64,000 nucleotides of DNA from Paenibacillus validus NBRC 15382 (GTDB lineage Bacteria > Bacillota > Bacilli > Paenibacillales > NBRC-103111). Below, one piece after another: positions 43,628 through 53,600 of the stretch. Numbering within the stretch: position 1 is the first letter of the stretch; the number at the start of each line of letters is the position of its first letter. The translations under genes were made by a program, and so were the position numbers. The stretch is taken from contig NZ_BIMH01000014.1 of assembly GCF_004000985.1 (NCBI RefSeq), forward strand, positions 1-64,000, read 5' to 3'. The notes below the pieces were generated by a model. It was given only the letters and a program-made list of their open reading frames with translations. It did not search any database and had not been told where the DNA came from.

Positions 43628-44296
43628 ATGAAGGTCAATCAAGCTGAGTTTATTATCAGCGCGGTTGGTCCGAGTCAGTACCCTGTCGATGCCTTGCCGG
43701 AGATTGCTCTGGCAGGGCGTTCTAATGTAGGGAAGTCCTCTCTGATTAACCGGATGATCAACCGCAAAAATTTGGCAAGAACAAGCTCGAAGCCTGGCAA
43801 AACCCAGCAATTGAACTATTATCGCATTAATTCCGATTTGTATTTCGTTGATTTGCCGGGTTACGGGTACGCTCAAGTGTCCAAAACCGAGCGTGAGAAA
43901 TGGGGCAAGTTCATCGAACAATATTTAATGCACCGCGAGCCGATGAAGCTGCTGCTGCATATGATTGACTTGCGCCATCCGCCTTCCAAAGACGATCAGG
44001 CGATGTACGCTTGGCTGAAGCATCACGGGGTACCGATCTGCATCGTCGCGACGAAGGCCGACAAAATACCGAAGGGCAAGTGGCAAAAGCATATCAAGAT
44101 CATCAAGGAAACGCTGCAGGCGGACAAGTCCGACCCGCTCGTGCTGTTTTCTTCGGAAACCGGCATGGGCAAAGAAGAGCTGTGGAGCGTGATCGAGCAG
44201 CGAATCGGTTATGCTGCGTCCGGCGAGCAGGCGGATAAGGCCGGGAACGCCGCTGACAAGGACGAAGTCAAAGAACCGTCTATCGACGGCGAGTAG
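43628..44296 (+). CDS. ysxC: Ribosome biogenesis GTPase YsxC/EngB
   Basis: This 222-residue TRAFAC GTPase needed for 50S subunit assembly has G1 [10 protein letters not shown]2 in [13 protein letters not shown]3 DLPGYGYA and G4 ATKADKIP. The last 25 residues are an acidic extension beyond the usual 195-200 length. It is immediately downstream of lonA, as in B. subtilis. The ribosome site is weak, consistent with translational coupling. Confidence 0.95.
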   Translation: MKVNQAEFIISAVGPSQYPVDALPEIALAGRSNVGKSSLINRMINRKNLARTSSKPGKTQQLNYYRINSDLYFVDLPGYGYAQVSKTEREKWGKFIEQYLMHREPMKLLLHMIDLRHPPSKDDQAMYAWLKHHGVPICIVATKADKIPKGKWQKHIKIIKETLQADKSDPLVLFSSETGMGKEELWSVIEQRIGYAASGEQADKAGNAADKDEVKEPSIDGE

Positions 44297-44327
44297 AACG
44301 AAGCGTATCCTCGTACCCGTTATAAAC

Positions 44328-44363
44328 AAAGCCTCTTGCCGCTACATGGCCGGGGGCTTTTTG
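44328..44363 (+). terminator. Terminator of lonA-ysxC
   Basis: AAAGCC with inner GCC pairs with GGC and GGCTTT, then TTGG. The rest of 44297-44629 contains a TATAAT at 44549-44554 without a good -35, and no gene. Confidence 0.65.
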
Positions 44364-44629
44364 GCCTATCCCGGGCCAAGAGTTTTGGCCGTGCCCGTTC
44401 CTTACATCAGGGAGCGAACTGCGGAACATCGATAGGGAACTCGAGTTTTTTGAACATTCCGTCGTCTTCCTCACGGGAGAATGGATTATTTTCTGAATTC
44501 TGGCGAAAAACACAATTCGTCTAGCAGGAATATTAAATAAATATGTAGTATAATGTATATAGAGCAACGAAAATAATCTCAAGCAGCATGGTTCGAAATG
44601 GTTCGAAAAAAATGAATCGAGGGATTTTT

Positions 44630-45217
44630 ATGGCAAATAGGTTAGCGACTGAATATGTCAAAACCTGCCTACAGTTAACGGAAGCCGAAATGGACAGCTT
44701 TATTCGGATGTTCAAAGATCATGGAGCTTCTATGCAAGTCAAAGTACTCGAAAACGGAAATCAAGAGGTGGTATTGCAGGATGACGCGGGCGAAGAAATC
44801 GTCCTGTCGTTCGAACGAAAAATGAACTTGTACGTGTGCCAAGGAACCTGCCGCATTCATAACAAAAACATCGTCAATTTGATGCGAAAAGCAGTGTCTG
44901 TCTTCAAAGGCGATGCTATCGTTCACCGGATTTACACGGGCTACACGATGGTTTATACGTACAAGCAAGGCGCCGTGGTAAAGATTACGGAAAATACCGA
45001 AACGTCCGAAAAAATCGTTTACGAATACCGCGATACGGCCGGCCAGTTGGAGCGGTTGTATAACAAAAACGAAGTGGAAGCCGAGATCGACGCCATCCGG
45101 GCTCAAATCAACAGCTTGCTCGATTTGAGAAACGAGATCGCAGAGAACGGCATCCGCGAACATATCGACGGCCGTTTGCACAAACTCACACACCGACTGT
45201 TCGTACTTGAAGCTTAA
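44630..45217 (+). CDS. Uncharacterised 195-residue protein
   Basis: I do not recognise a characterised family. The N-terminal 140 residues alternate beta and helix (QVKVLENGNQEVVLQDDAGEEIVLSFERK; YTGYTMVYTYKQGAVVKITE). The C-terminal 50 residues form a helix rich in Glu/Ile/Leu (EVEAEIDAIRAQINSLLDLRNEI), a possible coiled coil. It is soluble, with two Cys close together (YVCQGTC). The ATG at 44630 follows GAGGG by six bases. A single-gene unit with its own terminator, between ysxC and speD. Confidence 0.65.
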   Translation: MANRLATEYVKTCLQLTEAEMDSFIRMFKDHGASMQVKVLENGNQEVVLQDDAGEEIVLSFERKMNLYVCQGTCRIHNKNIVNLMRKAVSVFKGDAIVHRIYTGYTMVYTYKQGAVVKITENTETSEKIVYEYRDTAGQLERLYNKNEVEAEIDAIRAQINSLLDLRNEIAENGIREHIDGRLHKLTHRLFVLEA

Positions 45218-45236
45218 TATACAGGATTGGCCGAGA

Positions 45237-45283
45237 GCCCGATTCCCTGGCGCACACAGCAGGGGATCAGGGTTCTTTTTTTT
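45237..45283 (+). terminator. Terminator of the 195-residue gene
   Basis: CCCGATTCCCTG pairs with CAGGGGATCAGGG with one bulge, followed by TTCTTTTTTTT. Confidence 0.75.
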
Positions 45284-45413
45284 ATTCAGCTCAACCGTGC
45301 ATAAGCGGGCTAGTTGGCGGATTCCGCGGCGATCACACCGCTCAGGGCATCGAATACAGGGTGTCATGCGCAGAGGAAGCGGGGACATGGAAATAATCTT
45401 CATAAAAAAAGTA

Positions 45414-45442
45414 TTGCATTTCTGTTCAATAGATGTTATTTT
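45414..45442 (+). promoter_or_regulatory. Candidate promoter of speD with a long leader
   Basis: TTGCAT (45414-45419) and TATTTT (45437-45442) are 17 bases apart. Transcription from about 45449 leaves a leader of around 140 bases. No known riboswitch motif was recognised in it. Confidence 0.4.
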
Positions 45443-45588
45443 TATTCTCGTTGAAAACAAAATAGGAACCAGGATTCACTCAGGACATTGAATGTTGCGA
45501 GAGATTATTCCCTCGAGAAGTGAATGACGTAGGTCCTAGCGGATGAAATTTTCAAAACATTTTATTCCTAGGAAGGGGGAACCGAAAG

Positions 45589-45990
45589 ATGGAATACTCA
45601 ACTTTCGGAAGACACGTAGCTGTAGACACTTGGGGAGTCGATTTTGATCTTCTCAACAATGCAGAATGGTTGCAGGCGCAAATGGTAGAAGCTGCTGAGG
45701 TATGTGGAGCAACTGTATTGTCGGTACAATCCAAACAATTTGAACCCCAAGGAGCAACAGTTCTCGTATTGCTCTCGGAAAGCCATCTCTCCATTCATAC
45801 GTATCCTGAGAAAGGATTCGCGGCCCTTGACTGTTACACCTGCGGTGAAACGGTTGATCCACAGCTCGCAATCGAGCATATGCTGTCCGTTTTGAAGCCT
45901 GAGACGGTTCATGCGAAGAAGCTGGTTCGCGGGATGGGCGAGCTGCAAGTTGAAACACCGGTTCTGAAGCAAGCGCAATTGGTTAAATAA
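45589..45990 (+). CDS. speD: S-adenosylmethionine decarboxylase proenzyme
   Basis: This 133-residue bacterial class 1b SpeD is made as a proenzyme. The self-cleavage site is within LLSESHLSIHTYPE, where Ser becomes the pyruvoyl group. Further family motifs are FGRHVAVDTWG, FEPQGAT, DCYTCG and RGMGELQVE. It supplies decarboxylated SAM for spermidine synthesis. No speE or speB is next to it. AAGGGGGAACC precedes the ATG. Confidence 0.95.
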   Translation: MEYSTFGRHVAVDTWGVDFDLLNNAEWLQAQMVEAAEVCGATVLSVQSKQFEPQGATVLVLLSESHLSIHTYPEKGFAALDCYTCGETVDPQLAIEHMLSVLKPETVHAKKLVRGMGELQVETPVLKQAQLVK

Positions 45991-46009
45991 TAAGGCAATG
46001 CATATATGG

Positions 46010-46046
46010 TAACCTCGGAGGTCAAATTCCGAGGTTATTTCTTTTT
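46010..46046 (+). terminator. Terminator of speD
   Basis: TAACCTCGGA (46010-46019) pairs with TCCGAGGTTA (46028-46037), followed by TTTCTTTTT. Confidence 0.85.
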
Positions 46047-46127
46047 CGCTTGGCCCATACAATCTCAGAGAAGGCTTGTATGGGCATCGGCGCCTGTTGT
46101 CCGGTGCGGGAAAGGTGGAACCGGTAA

Positions 46128-46658
46128 ATGAAGCGGCAGCGAAAAAAATGGTTTATGTACGCCGTCGTGGGCGTCCTTGTATTATGGTCGGGGCTGCAAA
46201 TCGTCGAGCTGGCCGGCCGCGGGACGCCAGTGGAGCGTGCGGATAAAATGCTGTATCAAGTCGCGCGGTTTCAGATGGAGCTGCTCGGCAGTCATTTGAC
46301 GGAAAGCGCGAAAGCGAAAGATACCGACGGGCTCAATTCATTGCGGCAGGCGGCGTATTCCGCGGCTTACGCGCACGAGCATCTGGTGTTAGCCTACGGG
46401 GAAGGCAAGCTGGCGAAGCTGGAGGCGCCCTCGAAGCTGCTTCAATATTTGGTGCGGCTTCAAATTGCCGGAACGCGCCCTTTGAAAGCCGATGAGCAGC
46501 AGACACTTGCCGAAGCGGCGCGCGGCTTCGCAGCATTGTTCGCGGCTTACGGCAGCCTGATGTCGCCGGGCGACGCGGTCGTCAGTTCGCAGAACACCAA
46601 GCTGACGGAAGCCGACAAGGCGCTGGCGGAGCTGCTCGACCGGAAGCTGCTGCCCTAG
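46128..46658 (+). CDS. Uncharacterised membrane-anchored protein before hemA
   Basis: This 176-residue protein has a positively charged start (KRQRKKW) and one membrane helix (about 8-28), then an all-helical Ala/Leu-rich extracytoplasmic domain. No motif is recognised. A GAAAGGTGG-type site lies before the ATG. It is separated from hemA by an independent hemA promoter, so it is probably not part of the haem operon. Confidence 0.6.
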   Translation: MKRQRKKWFMYAVVGVLVLWSGLQIVELAGRGTPVERADKMLYQVARFQMELLGSHLTESAKAKDTDGLNSLRQAAYSAAYAHEHLVLAYGEGKLAKLEAPSKLLQYLVRLQIAGTRPLKADEQQTLAEAARGFAALFAAYGSLMSPGDAVVSSQNTKLTEADKALAELLDRKLLP

Positions 46659-46809
46659 AGATGTAATAAGCGGTGGTCGGGTACATAAGAATTAACCGTC
46701 AGAAGTATAACGGAACGATTTTCCGTTGAAACTAAATTGGCAGAACTGTCCTTCAGGCTGTGGCTGTAATAAAATCTTCATAAATAAGATCGAAGTATCA
46801 AGTATCGTA

Positions 46810-46818
46810 TGGTATAAT
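46810..46818 (+). promoter_or_regulatory. Extended -10 promoter of the hemA operon
   Basis: TGGTATAAT is an extended -10 element with a perfect TATAAT (46813-46818), 28 bases before the hemA start. The -35 region (TCGAAG) is poor, typical of extended -10 promoters. Confidence 0.6.
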
Positions 46819-46846
46819 AAATTGAAATTTATAGAGGGGGAGGCAG

Positions 46847-48256
46847 GTGAACCAGATGCATATCGTCGTAGCGGGCTTGAATTATCGTACGGCACCGGTG
46901 TCGATTCGTGAAAAGTTTGCATTCGTCGACGGAGATTTACCGTTAGCGCTGCAGGAGCTGAAAGCGACCAAGAGCGTGATGGAATGCGTCGTTGTGGGCA
47001 CCTGTAACCGGACGGAATTGTACGTGGCGGTGGATACGCAGCACTTATGCGGGCACCATTTGCGTGCCTTTCTCGAGAAATGGTTCAACGTGCCCAAAGA
47101 GCAGTTCAACAAGCATTTATATATTTATGAGAACGAGATGGCCATCCAGCATTTGTTCCGGGTGACGAGCGGTCTCGATTCCATGGTTATTGGCGAGACG
47201 CAAATCTTGGGGCAAGTGCGGGATGCCTTCCTGCTCGCTCAGCAAGAGAAGACGACGGGCGTTCTGTTCAACACGCTGTTTAAGCAGGCGATCACGATGG
47301 CCAAGCGGGCGCATACGGAAACGGGCATCGGCGAGAATCCGGTATCGGTCAGCTACGCCGCGGTTGAGCTTGGCAAACGAATTTTCGGCAGCTATGAGAA
47401 CAAGAACGTGCTGATCGTCGGCGCAGGCAAAATGAGCGAGCTCACCGTCAAGCATCTCGTCAGCAACGGCGCCAATAAGGTGACGGTCGTCAACCGTACG
47501 TTAACCCGTGCTCAAGAGCTTGCGGAACGGTTCCGGGGCGTAGCCAGTACGATGGACAAGCTGCTTACGCATCTGGAGGATGCCGACATCGTAATCAGTT
47601 CCACCGGTTCCGCAGGTTACGTATTGAAGTCGGAGCAGGTGTCCTGTATTTTGCAGCGGCGCAGATCGCGACCGCTGTTCATGATCGATATTGCCGTGCC
47701 GCGCGATTTGGATCCGCGTCTCGGGGATATGCCGAATGTGTTCCTGTACGATATCGACAACTTGCAGTCGCTTGTCAATTCGCACATGGAAGAACGCCAT
47801 AAAGCGGCGGTGAAAATCGAAGAGATGATCAAGGCCGAGATAGCCGCATTCGAGCAATGGTCCAAAACGCTGGGCATCAGTCCCGTTATCCAAGCGCTGC
47901 AAACGAAAGCGTCCGCGATCCATGAGGAAACGATGGACAGCTTAATGAAGAAGCTGCCGGAGCTCGACGAACACGAGCTGAAGGTTATACGTAAACTAAC
48001 GAAGAGCATTGTCAATCAAATGCTGCGCGATCCCATTGTCCGCATCAAAGAAATGGCTGCCGAGCGTCACGGGGATGACGCGCTGGACATGTTCACGAAA
48101 ATTTTTGCTTTGGAAGAGCAATTGGAAGGGCAAAAGCGGGCGGAGCAGGAACTGCGGCAGCGGGAAGCCGAGGCGGCACAGGAGCGGGCGAAAGAGGAAC
48201 TGCTTGCGAAGGTGCGGCATGCGGTGCCTGGCGGCGATGCTCTGGCCAAGGCTTAA
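46847..48256 (+). CDS. hemA: Glutamyl-tRNA reductase
   Basis: This 469-residue enzyme makes glutamate-1-semialdehyde, the first step of C5 haem synthesis. The catalytic Cys lies in VVVGTCNRTELY (near residue 50). The substrate domain has GLDSMVIGETQILGQV, the NADPH domain VLIVGAGKMSE, and the C-terminal dimerisation helices follow. The last 45 residues form a charged Glu/Arg/Ala extension. The GTG at 46847 has AGAGGGGG six bases upstream; the ATG at 46856 is an alternative. First gene of hemAX-sirC-hemC-cobA/hemD-hemB. Confidence 0.96.
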   Translation: MNQMHIVVAGLNYRTAPVSIREKFAFVDGDLPLALQELKATKSVMECVVVGTCNRTELYVAVDTQHLCGHHLRAFLEKWFNVPKEQFNKHLYIYENEMAIQHLFRVTSGLDSMVIGETQILGQVRDAFLLAQQEKTTGVLFNTLFKQAITMAKRAHTETGIGENPVSVSYAAVELGKRIFGSYENKNVLIVGAGKMSELTVKHLVSNGANKVTVVNRTLTRAQELAERFRGVASTMDKLLTHLEDADIVISSTGSAGYVLKSEQVSCILQRRRSRPLFMIDIAVPRDLDPRLGDMPNVFLYDIDNLQSLVNSHMEERHKAAVKIEEMIKAEIAAFEQWSKTLGISPVIQALQTKASAIHEETMDSLMKKLPELDEHELKVIRKLTKSIVNQMLRDPIVRIKEMAAERHGDDALDMFTKIFALEEQLEGQKRAEQELRQREAEAAQERAKEELLAKVRHAVPGGDALAKA

Positions 48257-48271
48257 CCGGAAAGGAAGACC

Positions 48272-49096
48272 ATGGTCACGCAAACCTGGTTTTACGATGC
48301 GATACTGTATATTTATGCCCTGAGCCTCTTGTTTTACTTCGCGGATTTCAGCAATCCGAACCGAAGTGCGAAACGGATGGGGACAGGGTTGCTTCTTTTT
48401 GTATGGGTTTTGCAGACGATTTATTTGGTGTACAGCCTGACCTCACATCTCAGCTTGTCGGCGTTCTCGATGTTTGAGACGCTGTTCATATTCGGGTGGC
48501 TCCTTGTTACCGTGTCGCTGGCGATGAGCCGGTTTTTTCGAATCGAACTGTTCGTGTTTTTCGTCAATGTGTTCGGATTCGCCATGCTGGCTCTGAACAT
48601 CTTCAGCAAGCCGGGCCTGGCGCCAACGTTGTCCCGTTGGAATGTAACGGACGAGCTGCTATTCATACATATTACGCTCGCCGTTACCGGGTACGCCGCG
48701 TTTGTCGTATCGGCCGTGTTCTCGGGCATGTACTTGTTTCTGCACCGCAAGCTCAAAGAGAAGAAGTGGACCCAGCGCATGCAGCGGCTTCCCAGTCTGG
48801 AGAAGATGGATCATTACGCGCTTGTTTCGGTAGTGATCGGGGCCCCGCTGCTGCTCTTGTCCCTCTCGCTGGGCATTGTGTGGATCGCGCTGCAGGGCGA
48901 TTACCGGTTGTTCTTCGATCCGAAGGTGCTGAATTCCTGGTTCGTTCTGCTCGCCTATGTATTTTATATGTTTCAGCGGCTGTTGTTGAAAGCCCCGGGC
49001 AACCGTTTGGCGGTATGGAACTTGGCGGCCTTCGCCATTACGCTGTTGAACTTCGTGCTGACCAACTATTATTCGACGTTTCATCAATGGTCGTAA
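48272..49096 (+). CDS. hemX: HemX/CcsA-family membrane protein
   Basis: This 274-residue protein has eight predicted membrane helices of the cytochrome c assembly/HemX family. It has FSMFETLFIFGWLLV, LLFIHITLAVTGYAAFVVS and FDPKVLNSWFVLLAYVFY, with His at positions used for haem in CcsA relatives. In B. subtilis HemX lowers HemA levels. Fixed position between hemA and the rest of the haem operon supports the symbol. Confidence 0.9.
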   Translation: MVTQTWFYDAILYIYALSLLFYFADFSNPNRSAKRMGTGLLLFVWVLQTIYLVYSLTSHLSLSAFSMFETLFIFGWLLVTVSLAMSRFFRIELFVFFVNVFGFAMLALNIFSKPGLAPTLSRWNVTDELLFIHITLAVTGYAAFVVSAVFSGMYLFLHRKLKEKKWTQRMQRLPSLEKMDHYALVSVVIGAPLLLLSLSLGIVWIALQGDYRLFFDPKVLNSWFVLLAYVFYMFQRLLLKAPGNRLAVWNLAAFAITLLNFVLTNYYSTFHQWS

Positions 49097-49111
49097 CGGA
49101 GGGATGCGGCG

Positions 49112-49822
49112 GTGAAAACGTATTACCCGATTATGCTTGATCTGGAAGGAAAGCCGTGCTGTGTCGTCGGCGGCGGTCGGGTGGCGGAGCGGAAAGCCAG
49201 AGGTCTGCTGCAGGCGGGCGCGGCCGTGACGATGATTAGCCCGGCCTTCACGCCGGAGCTGGACCGACTGGCGGCCGCAGGCGACGTTCATGCGATTCGC
49301 CGGCCGTACGCGCCCGGCATGGCGGAAGTGCGGTCCGCGCAGCTGCTGTTCGCGGCTACGAATGACGCCGCGGTCAACGCCCTTGTGTGCGAGGAGGGCC
49401 GCTCGCTCGGCATTTGGGTTAACGGAGCGGGCGATACGGATCACGGCGATTTCATCTTGCCGGCGACGGCGCGGCGCGGGCGGCTGACGGTCGCGGTCTC
49501 GACGGCAGGCGCCAGCCCCGGCTTGTCCCGGCTCGTGCGCACGGACATCGAGCGCCGGCTGGATCAGGACGGCTATGCTCCGTACGTAGAGCTGCTGCAC
49601 GAGCTGCGCCACACGCTGCAGGAGCTGGTGGCGGACTCCGGCGAGCGGCAGGCGATGTTTCGCGCCATGCTGCAGTGGGAGCTGCTTCCGCGCCTGCGCG
49701 GAGAAACGGAGGTGCCTGCCGGGCTGCGGCAGATGCTGCTGCACGAGGTCAGGCAGCACCCGACGCTCTCGGGCATCCGGCGAATCGGCGAGTCGCTGCT
49801 GCGGCTGGACGAGGGAACGTGA
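49112..49822 (+). CDS. Precorrin-2 dehydrogenase / sirohydrochlorin ferrochelatase-type protein
   Basis: This 236-residue protein of the Met8/CysG-N/YlnF family has the NAD site CCVVGGGRVAERKARGLL. FAATNDAAVNALV and DHGDFILPATARRGRLTVAVSTAGASPGLSRLVR are typical of precorrin-2 dehydrogenase. It oxidises precorrin-2 to sirohydrochlorin; iron insertion by this class varies between members. Its place beside a cobA-hemD fusion means the sirohaem branch is encoded inside the haem operon. The GTG start follows GGAGGG by eight bases. Confidence 0.9.
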   Translation: MKTYYPIMLDLEGKPCCVVGGGRVAERKARGLLQAGAAVTMISPAFTPELDRLAAAGDVHAIRRPYAPGMAEVRSAQLLFAATNDAAVNALVCEEGRSLGIWVNGAGDTDHGDFILPATARRGRLTVAVSTAGASPGLSRLVRTDIERRLDQDGYAPYVELLHELRHTLQELVADSGERQAMFRAMLQWELLPRLRGETEVPAGLRQMLLHEVRQHPTLSGIRRIGESLLRLDEGT

Positions 49823-49866
49823 CGTTACAGAATCGAATGAATTCACTAAGCTAGGGAGTTAACCAT

Positions 49867-50814
49867 ATGCGCAAAATTGTAGTGGGAACACGGCAGAGCG
49901 CGCTTGCTTTGACTCAAACCGGACAGGTGGTTGAGCATTTGCGCAAGCTGTGCGAAGATAACGGCATCGAAGCGGAATTCGAATTGAAGAAAATCGTGAC
50001 CAAAGGCGACCGGATTCTCGACGTGACGCTTTCCAAAGTGGGAGGCAAAGGGCTGTTCGTCAAAGAAATTGAACAAGCGCTGCTCGACGGGGATATCGAC
50101 TTGGCCGTTCACAGCATGAAGGACATGCCGTTCGAGCTGCCTCCGGGCTTAACGGTCGGCGCAGTGCCGGAGCGGGAAGATCCGCGCGACTGCCTGATCA
50201 TGCGCGACGGGTACGGCATCGACGACTTGCCGAAGGGAGCGAAGGTCGGAACGAGCAGCTTGCGCCGGGCCAGCCAACTCCAGCATTACCGCCCGGATCT
50301 GAAAATTGAACCGGTGCGGGGCAACATCGATTCGCGTCTGCGCAAGCTGGAGACGGAAGGCTTTGATGCGATTTTGCTGGCAGGCGCGGGGCTGCACCGC
50401 ATCGGCTGGAGCGACCGGATATCGGCCTATCTCGATCCGGAGCTTTGCTTGCCGGCGGTCGGCCAAGGGGCGCTCTGCATCGAATGCCGGGACAACGATC
50501 CATTCATTTTGGATTTACTGGCGAAATACCGGCACGAGGCGACGACGGTCGCCGTTGCGGCCGAGCGCAGCTTCCTGGGGAAGCTCAACGGCGGCTGCCA
50601 GGTGCCGATCGGCGCGTACGCCAAGCTGACCGGCGAGACCGGTCGCGACGGGCGGCCTCAAATCGAGCTGACCGGGATGGTCGGTTCGCCGGACGGCGCG
50701 AAAATTCTTAAAGATACGCAGCGTGGAACCGATCCGGAGGCGCTCGGTTTAGGGCTGGCGGAATCGTTGCTCGCCAAAGGGGCGGCGGAGCTGCTCGCTG
50801 CCGTTCAGGAATAA
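49867..50814 (+). CDS. hemC: Hydroxymethylbilane synthase (porphobilinogen deaminase)
   Basis: This 315-residue enzyme links four porphobilinogens into hydroxymethylbilane. Motifs: [51 protein letters not shown], and the cofactor-attaching Cys in [13 protein letters not shown] near residue 240. GGGAG lies upstream of the ATG. Confidence 0.97.
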   Translation: MRKIVVGTRQSALALTQTGQVVEHLRKLCEDNGIEAEFELKKIVTKGDRILDVTLSKVGGKGLFVKEIEQALLDGDIDLAVHSMKDMPFELPPGLTVGAVPEREDPRDCLIMRDGYGIDDLPKGAKVGTSSLRRASQLQHYRPDLKIEPVRGNIDSRLRKLETEGFDAILLAGAGLHRIGWSDRISAYLDPELCLPAVGQGALCIECRDNDPFILDLLAKYRHEATTVAVAAERSFLGKLNGGCQVPIGAYAKLTGETGRDGRPQIELTGMVGSPDGAKILKDTQRGTDPEALGLGLAESLLAKGAAELLAAVQE

Positions 50815-50885
50815 CCCGTTCGTACAAGGACAAAGAATGCCATGGGATAGAGAGATTCGGATTCGGAAGTAAGGGGAGAAGCGGT

Positions 50886-52412
50886 ATGAGTAAGGCGAGC
50901 GTGTATTTGGTTGGAGCTGGACCCGGGGACCCTAAACTCATTACGCTGCGCGGCCTGGAGGCGATCCAGCGCGCGGACGTTGTCGTGTACGACCGGTTGG
51001 CCAATCCGCGGCTCTTGAGGCATATGAAACCGGGTGCGGAGAAAATTTTCGTCGGGAAGCTGCCCGATAAACATATGCTCAAGCAGGAAGAGATTAACCA
51101 GCTGCTCGTGGATCTCGCCCTGCAGGGCAAGACGGTTACGCGTCTTAAAGGGGGAGACCCGAGCGTGTTCGGCCGCGTCGGCGAAGAGGCCGAGTTGCTG
51201 GCGGAACACGGCATCCGGTACGAGATCGTACCGGGCATTACGTCGGCCATTGCGGTTCCGGCTTATGCGGGCATTCCTGTCACACATCGCGACTTCACTT
51301 CGTCGTTCTCCATCGTAACCGGGCACGAGTACAAGAACAAGACGTATTCCAACGTGAACTGGCCCAATTTGGCGCAGGCGTCGGGTACGCTCATCTTCTT
51401 AATGGGCGTTGCCAACCTCGAGACGATTTGCAAGAGCCTGGTTGAGGGCGGAAAGCCGGCGGATACGCCGGTCGCGCTTATTCGCTGGGGAACCTGGATG
51501 GAACAGGAGACGTTGACGGGCACATTAACCGACATCGTCGAGAAGGTGCGCGCCGCAGGCTTTCAATCGCCAGCCGTTACGATTGTAGGCCAGGTGGTCA
51601 AGCTGCGCGAGAAGCTCGCCTGGTTCGAAACGAAGCCGCTATTCGGACGGCGCATTCTTGTGACCCGGGCGCGCAGTCAAGCGAGCGAGCTGGTTGGCCA
51701 GATCGAAGAGCTCGGCGGCGAAGCGGTCGAGTTTCCGGTGATCCGCACCCAGCCTTCCAGCCGCCCGGAGGCGCAGCAAGCGCGCGACGCCGCGTTGAGC
51801 CGTCTGGGCAGCTTTGATTGGATCGTGTTCACAAGCGTTAACGGGGTGGATGCGTTCTTTGAGCGGTTGAAGGAACTGCGTGTGGACATTCGGGCCATGG
51901 CCGGGGCGCGTCTCGTTGCCGTCGGACCGAAGACGGCCGCCGCGCTGGAGGCGCGGGGCTTGCTGGTCGAGGCGATTCCGCCGGTGTTCCAAGGAGATGC
52001 GCTGCTGGAGTCGTTAGCGCCGCAGCTGAAGGCGGGCGAGCGGGTGCTGCTCGCGACCGCGGATATTGCGAGAACCTACTTGCCCGATAAAATGCGGGAG
52101 ATGGGCCTCGACGTTACCAAAATCGATATCTATGAAAACGTGCTGGAAACCGAGGGAGGCGACGAGATCGTCGACTTCCTCCGGAAAGGCCAGCTTCATA
52201 TCGTCACGTTTACGAGCTCGTCTACGGTCACCAACCTGCTGGAAGCGCTGAAACGGCTTGGGGTAGAGTCGCCGCTTGAGCTGCTGCAAGGCTGTAAAAT
52301 CGCCTGTATCGGGCCGATGACCGCACAAACGGCCGAGAAAGCCGGCTTGAAGGTCGATTATTTGGCTAAGGAAGCGACCGTTGACGCGCTCGTTCAAAGC
52401 TTGTACGCCTAA
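50886..52412 (+). CDS. CobA-HemD fusion: uroporphyrinogen-III methyltransferase / uroporphyrinogen-III synthase
   Basis: This 508-residue two-domain protein has residues about 1-245 as a SUMT/CobA methyltransferase (VYLVGAGPGDPKLITLRG, RLKGGDPSVFGRVGEE, VTHRDFTSSFSIVTGHE). It makes precorrin-2 using SAM. Residues about 255-508 are a HemD uroporphyrinogen-III synthase (FGRRILVTRARSQASELVGQIEELGGE, DWIVFTSVNGVDAFF, HIVTFTSSSTVTNLL, CIGPMTAQTAEKAGL). The fusion places the branch enzyme for sirohaem/cobalamin on the same chain that makes its substrate. A hairpin (GGCCGG/GGCC) lies between its stop and hemB. Confidence 0.95.
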   Translation: MSKASVYLVGAGPGDPKLITLRGLEAIQRADVVVYDRLANPRLLRHMKPGAEKIFVGKLPDKHMLKQEEINQLLVDLALQGKTVTRLKGGDPSVFGRVGEEAELLAEHGIRYEIVPGITSAIAVPAYAGIPVTHRDFTSSFSIVTGHEYKNKTYSNVNWPNLAQASGTLIFLMGVANLETICKSLVEGGKPADTPVALIRWGTWMEQETLTGTLTDIVEKVRAAGFQSPAVTIVGQVVKLREKLAWFETKPLFGRRILVTRARSQASELVGQIEELGGEAVEFPVIRTQPSSRPEAQQARDAALSRLGSFDWIVFTSVNGVDAFFERLKELRVDIRAMAGARLVAVGPKTAAALEARGLLVEAIPPVFQGDALLESLAPQLKAGERVLLATADIARTYLPDKMREMGLDVTKIDIYENVLETEGGDEIVDFLRKGQLHIVTFTSSSTVTNLLEALKRLGVESPLELLQGCKIACIGPMTAQTAEKAGLKVDYLAKEATVDALVQSLYA

Positions 52413-52476
52413 AAAAATGGCATAAGGCCGGTCTTGTTCAGGCCGGCCCGCCCAGATCTGCAAGGAGGTAACAATC

Positions 52477-53469
52477 ATGGGTTTTCCGATCGTTCGTAAC
52501 CGTCGTCTGCGCACGTCGGCGGCTATGCGGAATTTAGTCCGCGAGCATGCCGTTACGGCGAACGACTTGATTTATCCGATTTTTGTCACGCACGGCACGA
52601 ATGTGAAAGAGGAAATCTCCTCGATGCCGGGCGTATATCACTTGTCGCTGGATCGGCTGGAGGAAGAAATCCGCGAGGTCGTCTCGCTGGGCATCCAGGC
52701 CGTGCTGTTGTTCGGCGTTCCGCATGAGAAGGACGCTCACGGGAGTTCGGCTTACGATCCGAACGGGATCGTCCAGCAGGCGACGCGCCAAGTGAAGGCA
52801 TGGGCGCCGGATCTGCTCGTGGTCGCGGATACGTGCTTATGTCAATTTACGGATCACGGCCATTGCGGCGTGGTGCATTACGACGAGGCCAAAGGGCGGG
52901 CCGACGTGCTGAATGATCCGTCGCTCGAACTGCTCGTCAAGACAGCGGTATCGCAGGCCGAGGCCGGCGCGGACATCATTGCCCCGTCGAACATGATGGA
53001 CGGCTTCGTCTATGCGATTCGCCAAGGCTTGGACGAGGCCGGTTATGAGAACGTGCCGATCATGTCTTACTCCGTCAAGTACGCCTCTGCGTTCTACGGC
53101 CCGTTCCGCGACGCCGCTCATTCCGCTCCGCAATTCGGCGACCGCAAAACGTATCAAATGGATCCCGCTAACGCCCGGGAAGCGCTGCGCGAAGCGGACA
53201 GCGATGTGGCGGAAGGCGCTGATTTCCTGATGGTCAAGCCGGCTCTGGCTTACATGGATGTGCTGCGGATGCTGCGCGACCGTTACGATTTGCCGCTTGT
53301 CGCCTACAATGTGAGCGCCGAGTATTCGATGGTGAAGGCAGCTGCCGCTCAAGGCTGGATTGACGAGCGCGCGATCGTCTTGGAGACGATGCTCGGCTTC
53401 AAACGGGCCGGCGCCGATCTGATTATTACTTATTTTGCGAAAGATATCGTCCGTTGGCTGCAGGCATAA
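52477..53469 (+). CDS. hemB: Delta-aminolevulinic acid dehydratase (porphobilinogen synthase)
   Basis: This 330-residue enzyme condenses two 5-aminolevulinates. The zinc-type active-site cluster [14 protein letters not shown] has three cysteines. The Schiff-base lysines lie in [13 protein letters not shown] and [18 protein letters not shown] precedes the ATG. A strong terminator follows, so the first haem operon ends here. Confidence 0.97.
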   Translation: MGFPIVRNRRLRTSAAMRNLVREHAVTANDLIYPIFVTHGTNVKEEISSMPGVYHLSLDRLEEEIREVVSLGIQAVLLFGVPHEKDAHGSSAYDPNGIVQQATRQVKAWAPDLLVVADTCLCQFTDHGHCGVVHYDEAKGRADVLNDPSLELLVKTAVSQAEAGADIIAPSNMMDGFVYAIRQGLDEAGYENVPIMSYSVKYASAFYGPFRDAAHSAPQFGDRKTYQMDPANAREALREADSDVAEGADFLMVKPALAYMDVLRMLRDRYDLPLVAYNVSAEYSMVKAAAAQGWIDERAIVLETMLGFKRAGADLIITYFAKDIVRWLQA

Positions 53470-53509
53470 AGGCAAGAAGCTTAAACCCGAGCCGTTCCGA
53501 CGGCATTGC

Positions 53510-53544
53510 GTCCTGATTCCTTCCGGGAAATCAGGACTTTTTTT
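53510..53544 (+). terminator. Terminator of the hemA-hemB operon
   Basis: GTCCTGATT (53510-53518) pairs with AATCAGGAC (53529-53537), followed by T7. Confidence 0.88.
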
Positions 53545-53600
53545 GCAGGCAGGTTACGCCTGATGTCAAAGATTTGTCGGAAACAACCGGATGATTTCCG

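Noticed and set aside
48659-49846. A 395-codon open frame antisense to hemX and the precorrin-2 dehydrogenase gene
   Set aside because: GC-rich antisense shadow, Arg/Gln-rich, no ribosome site.
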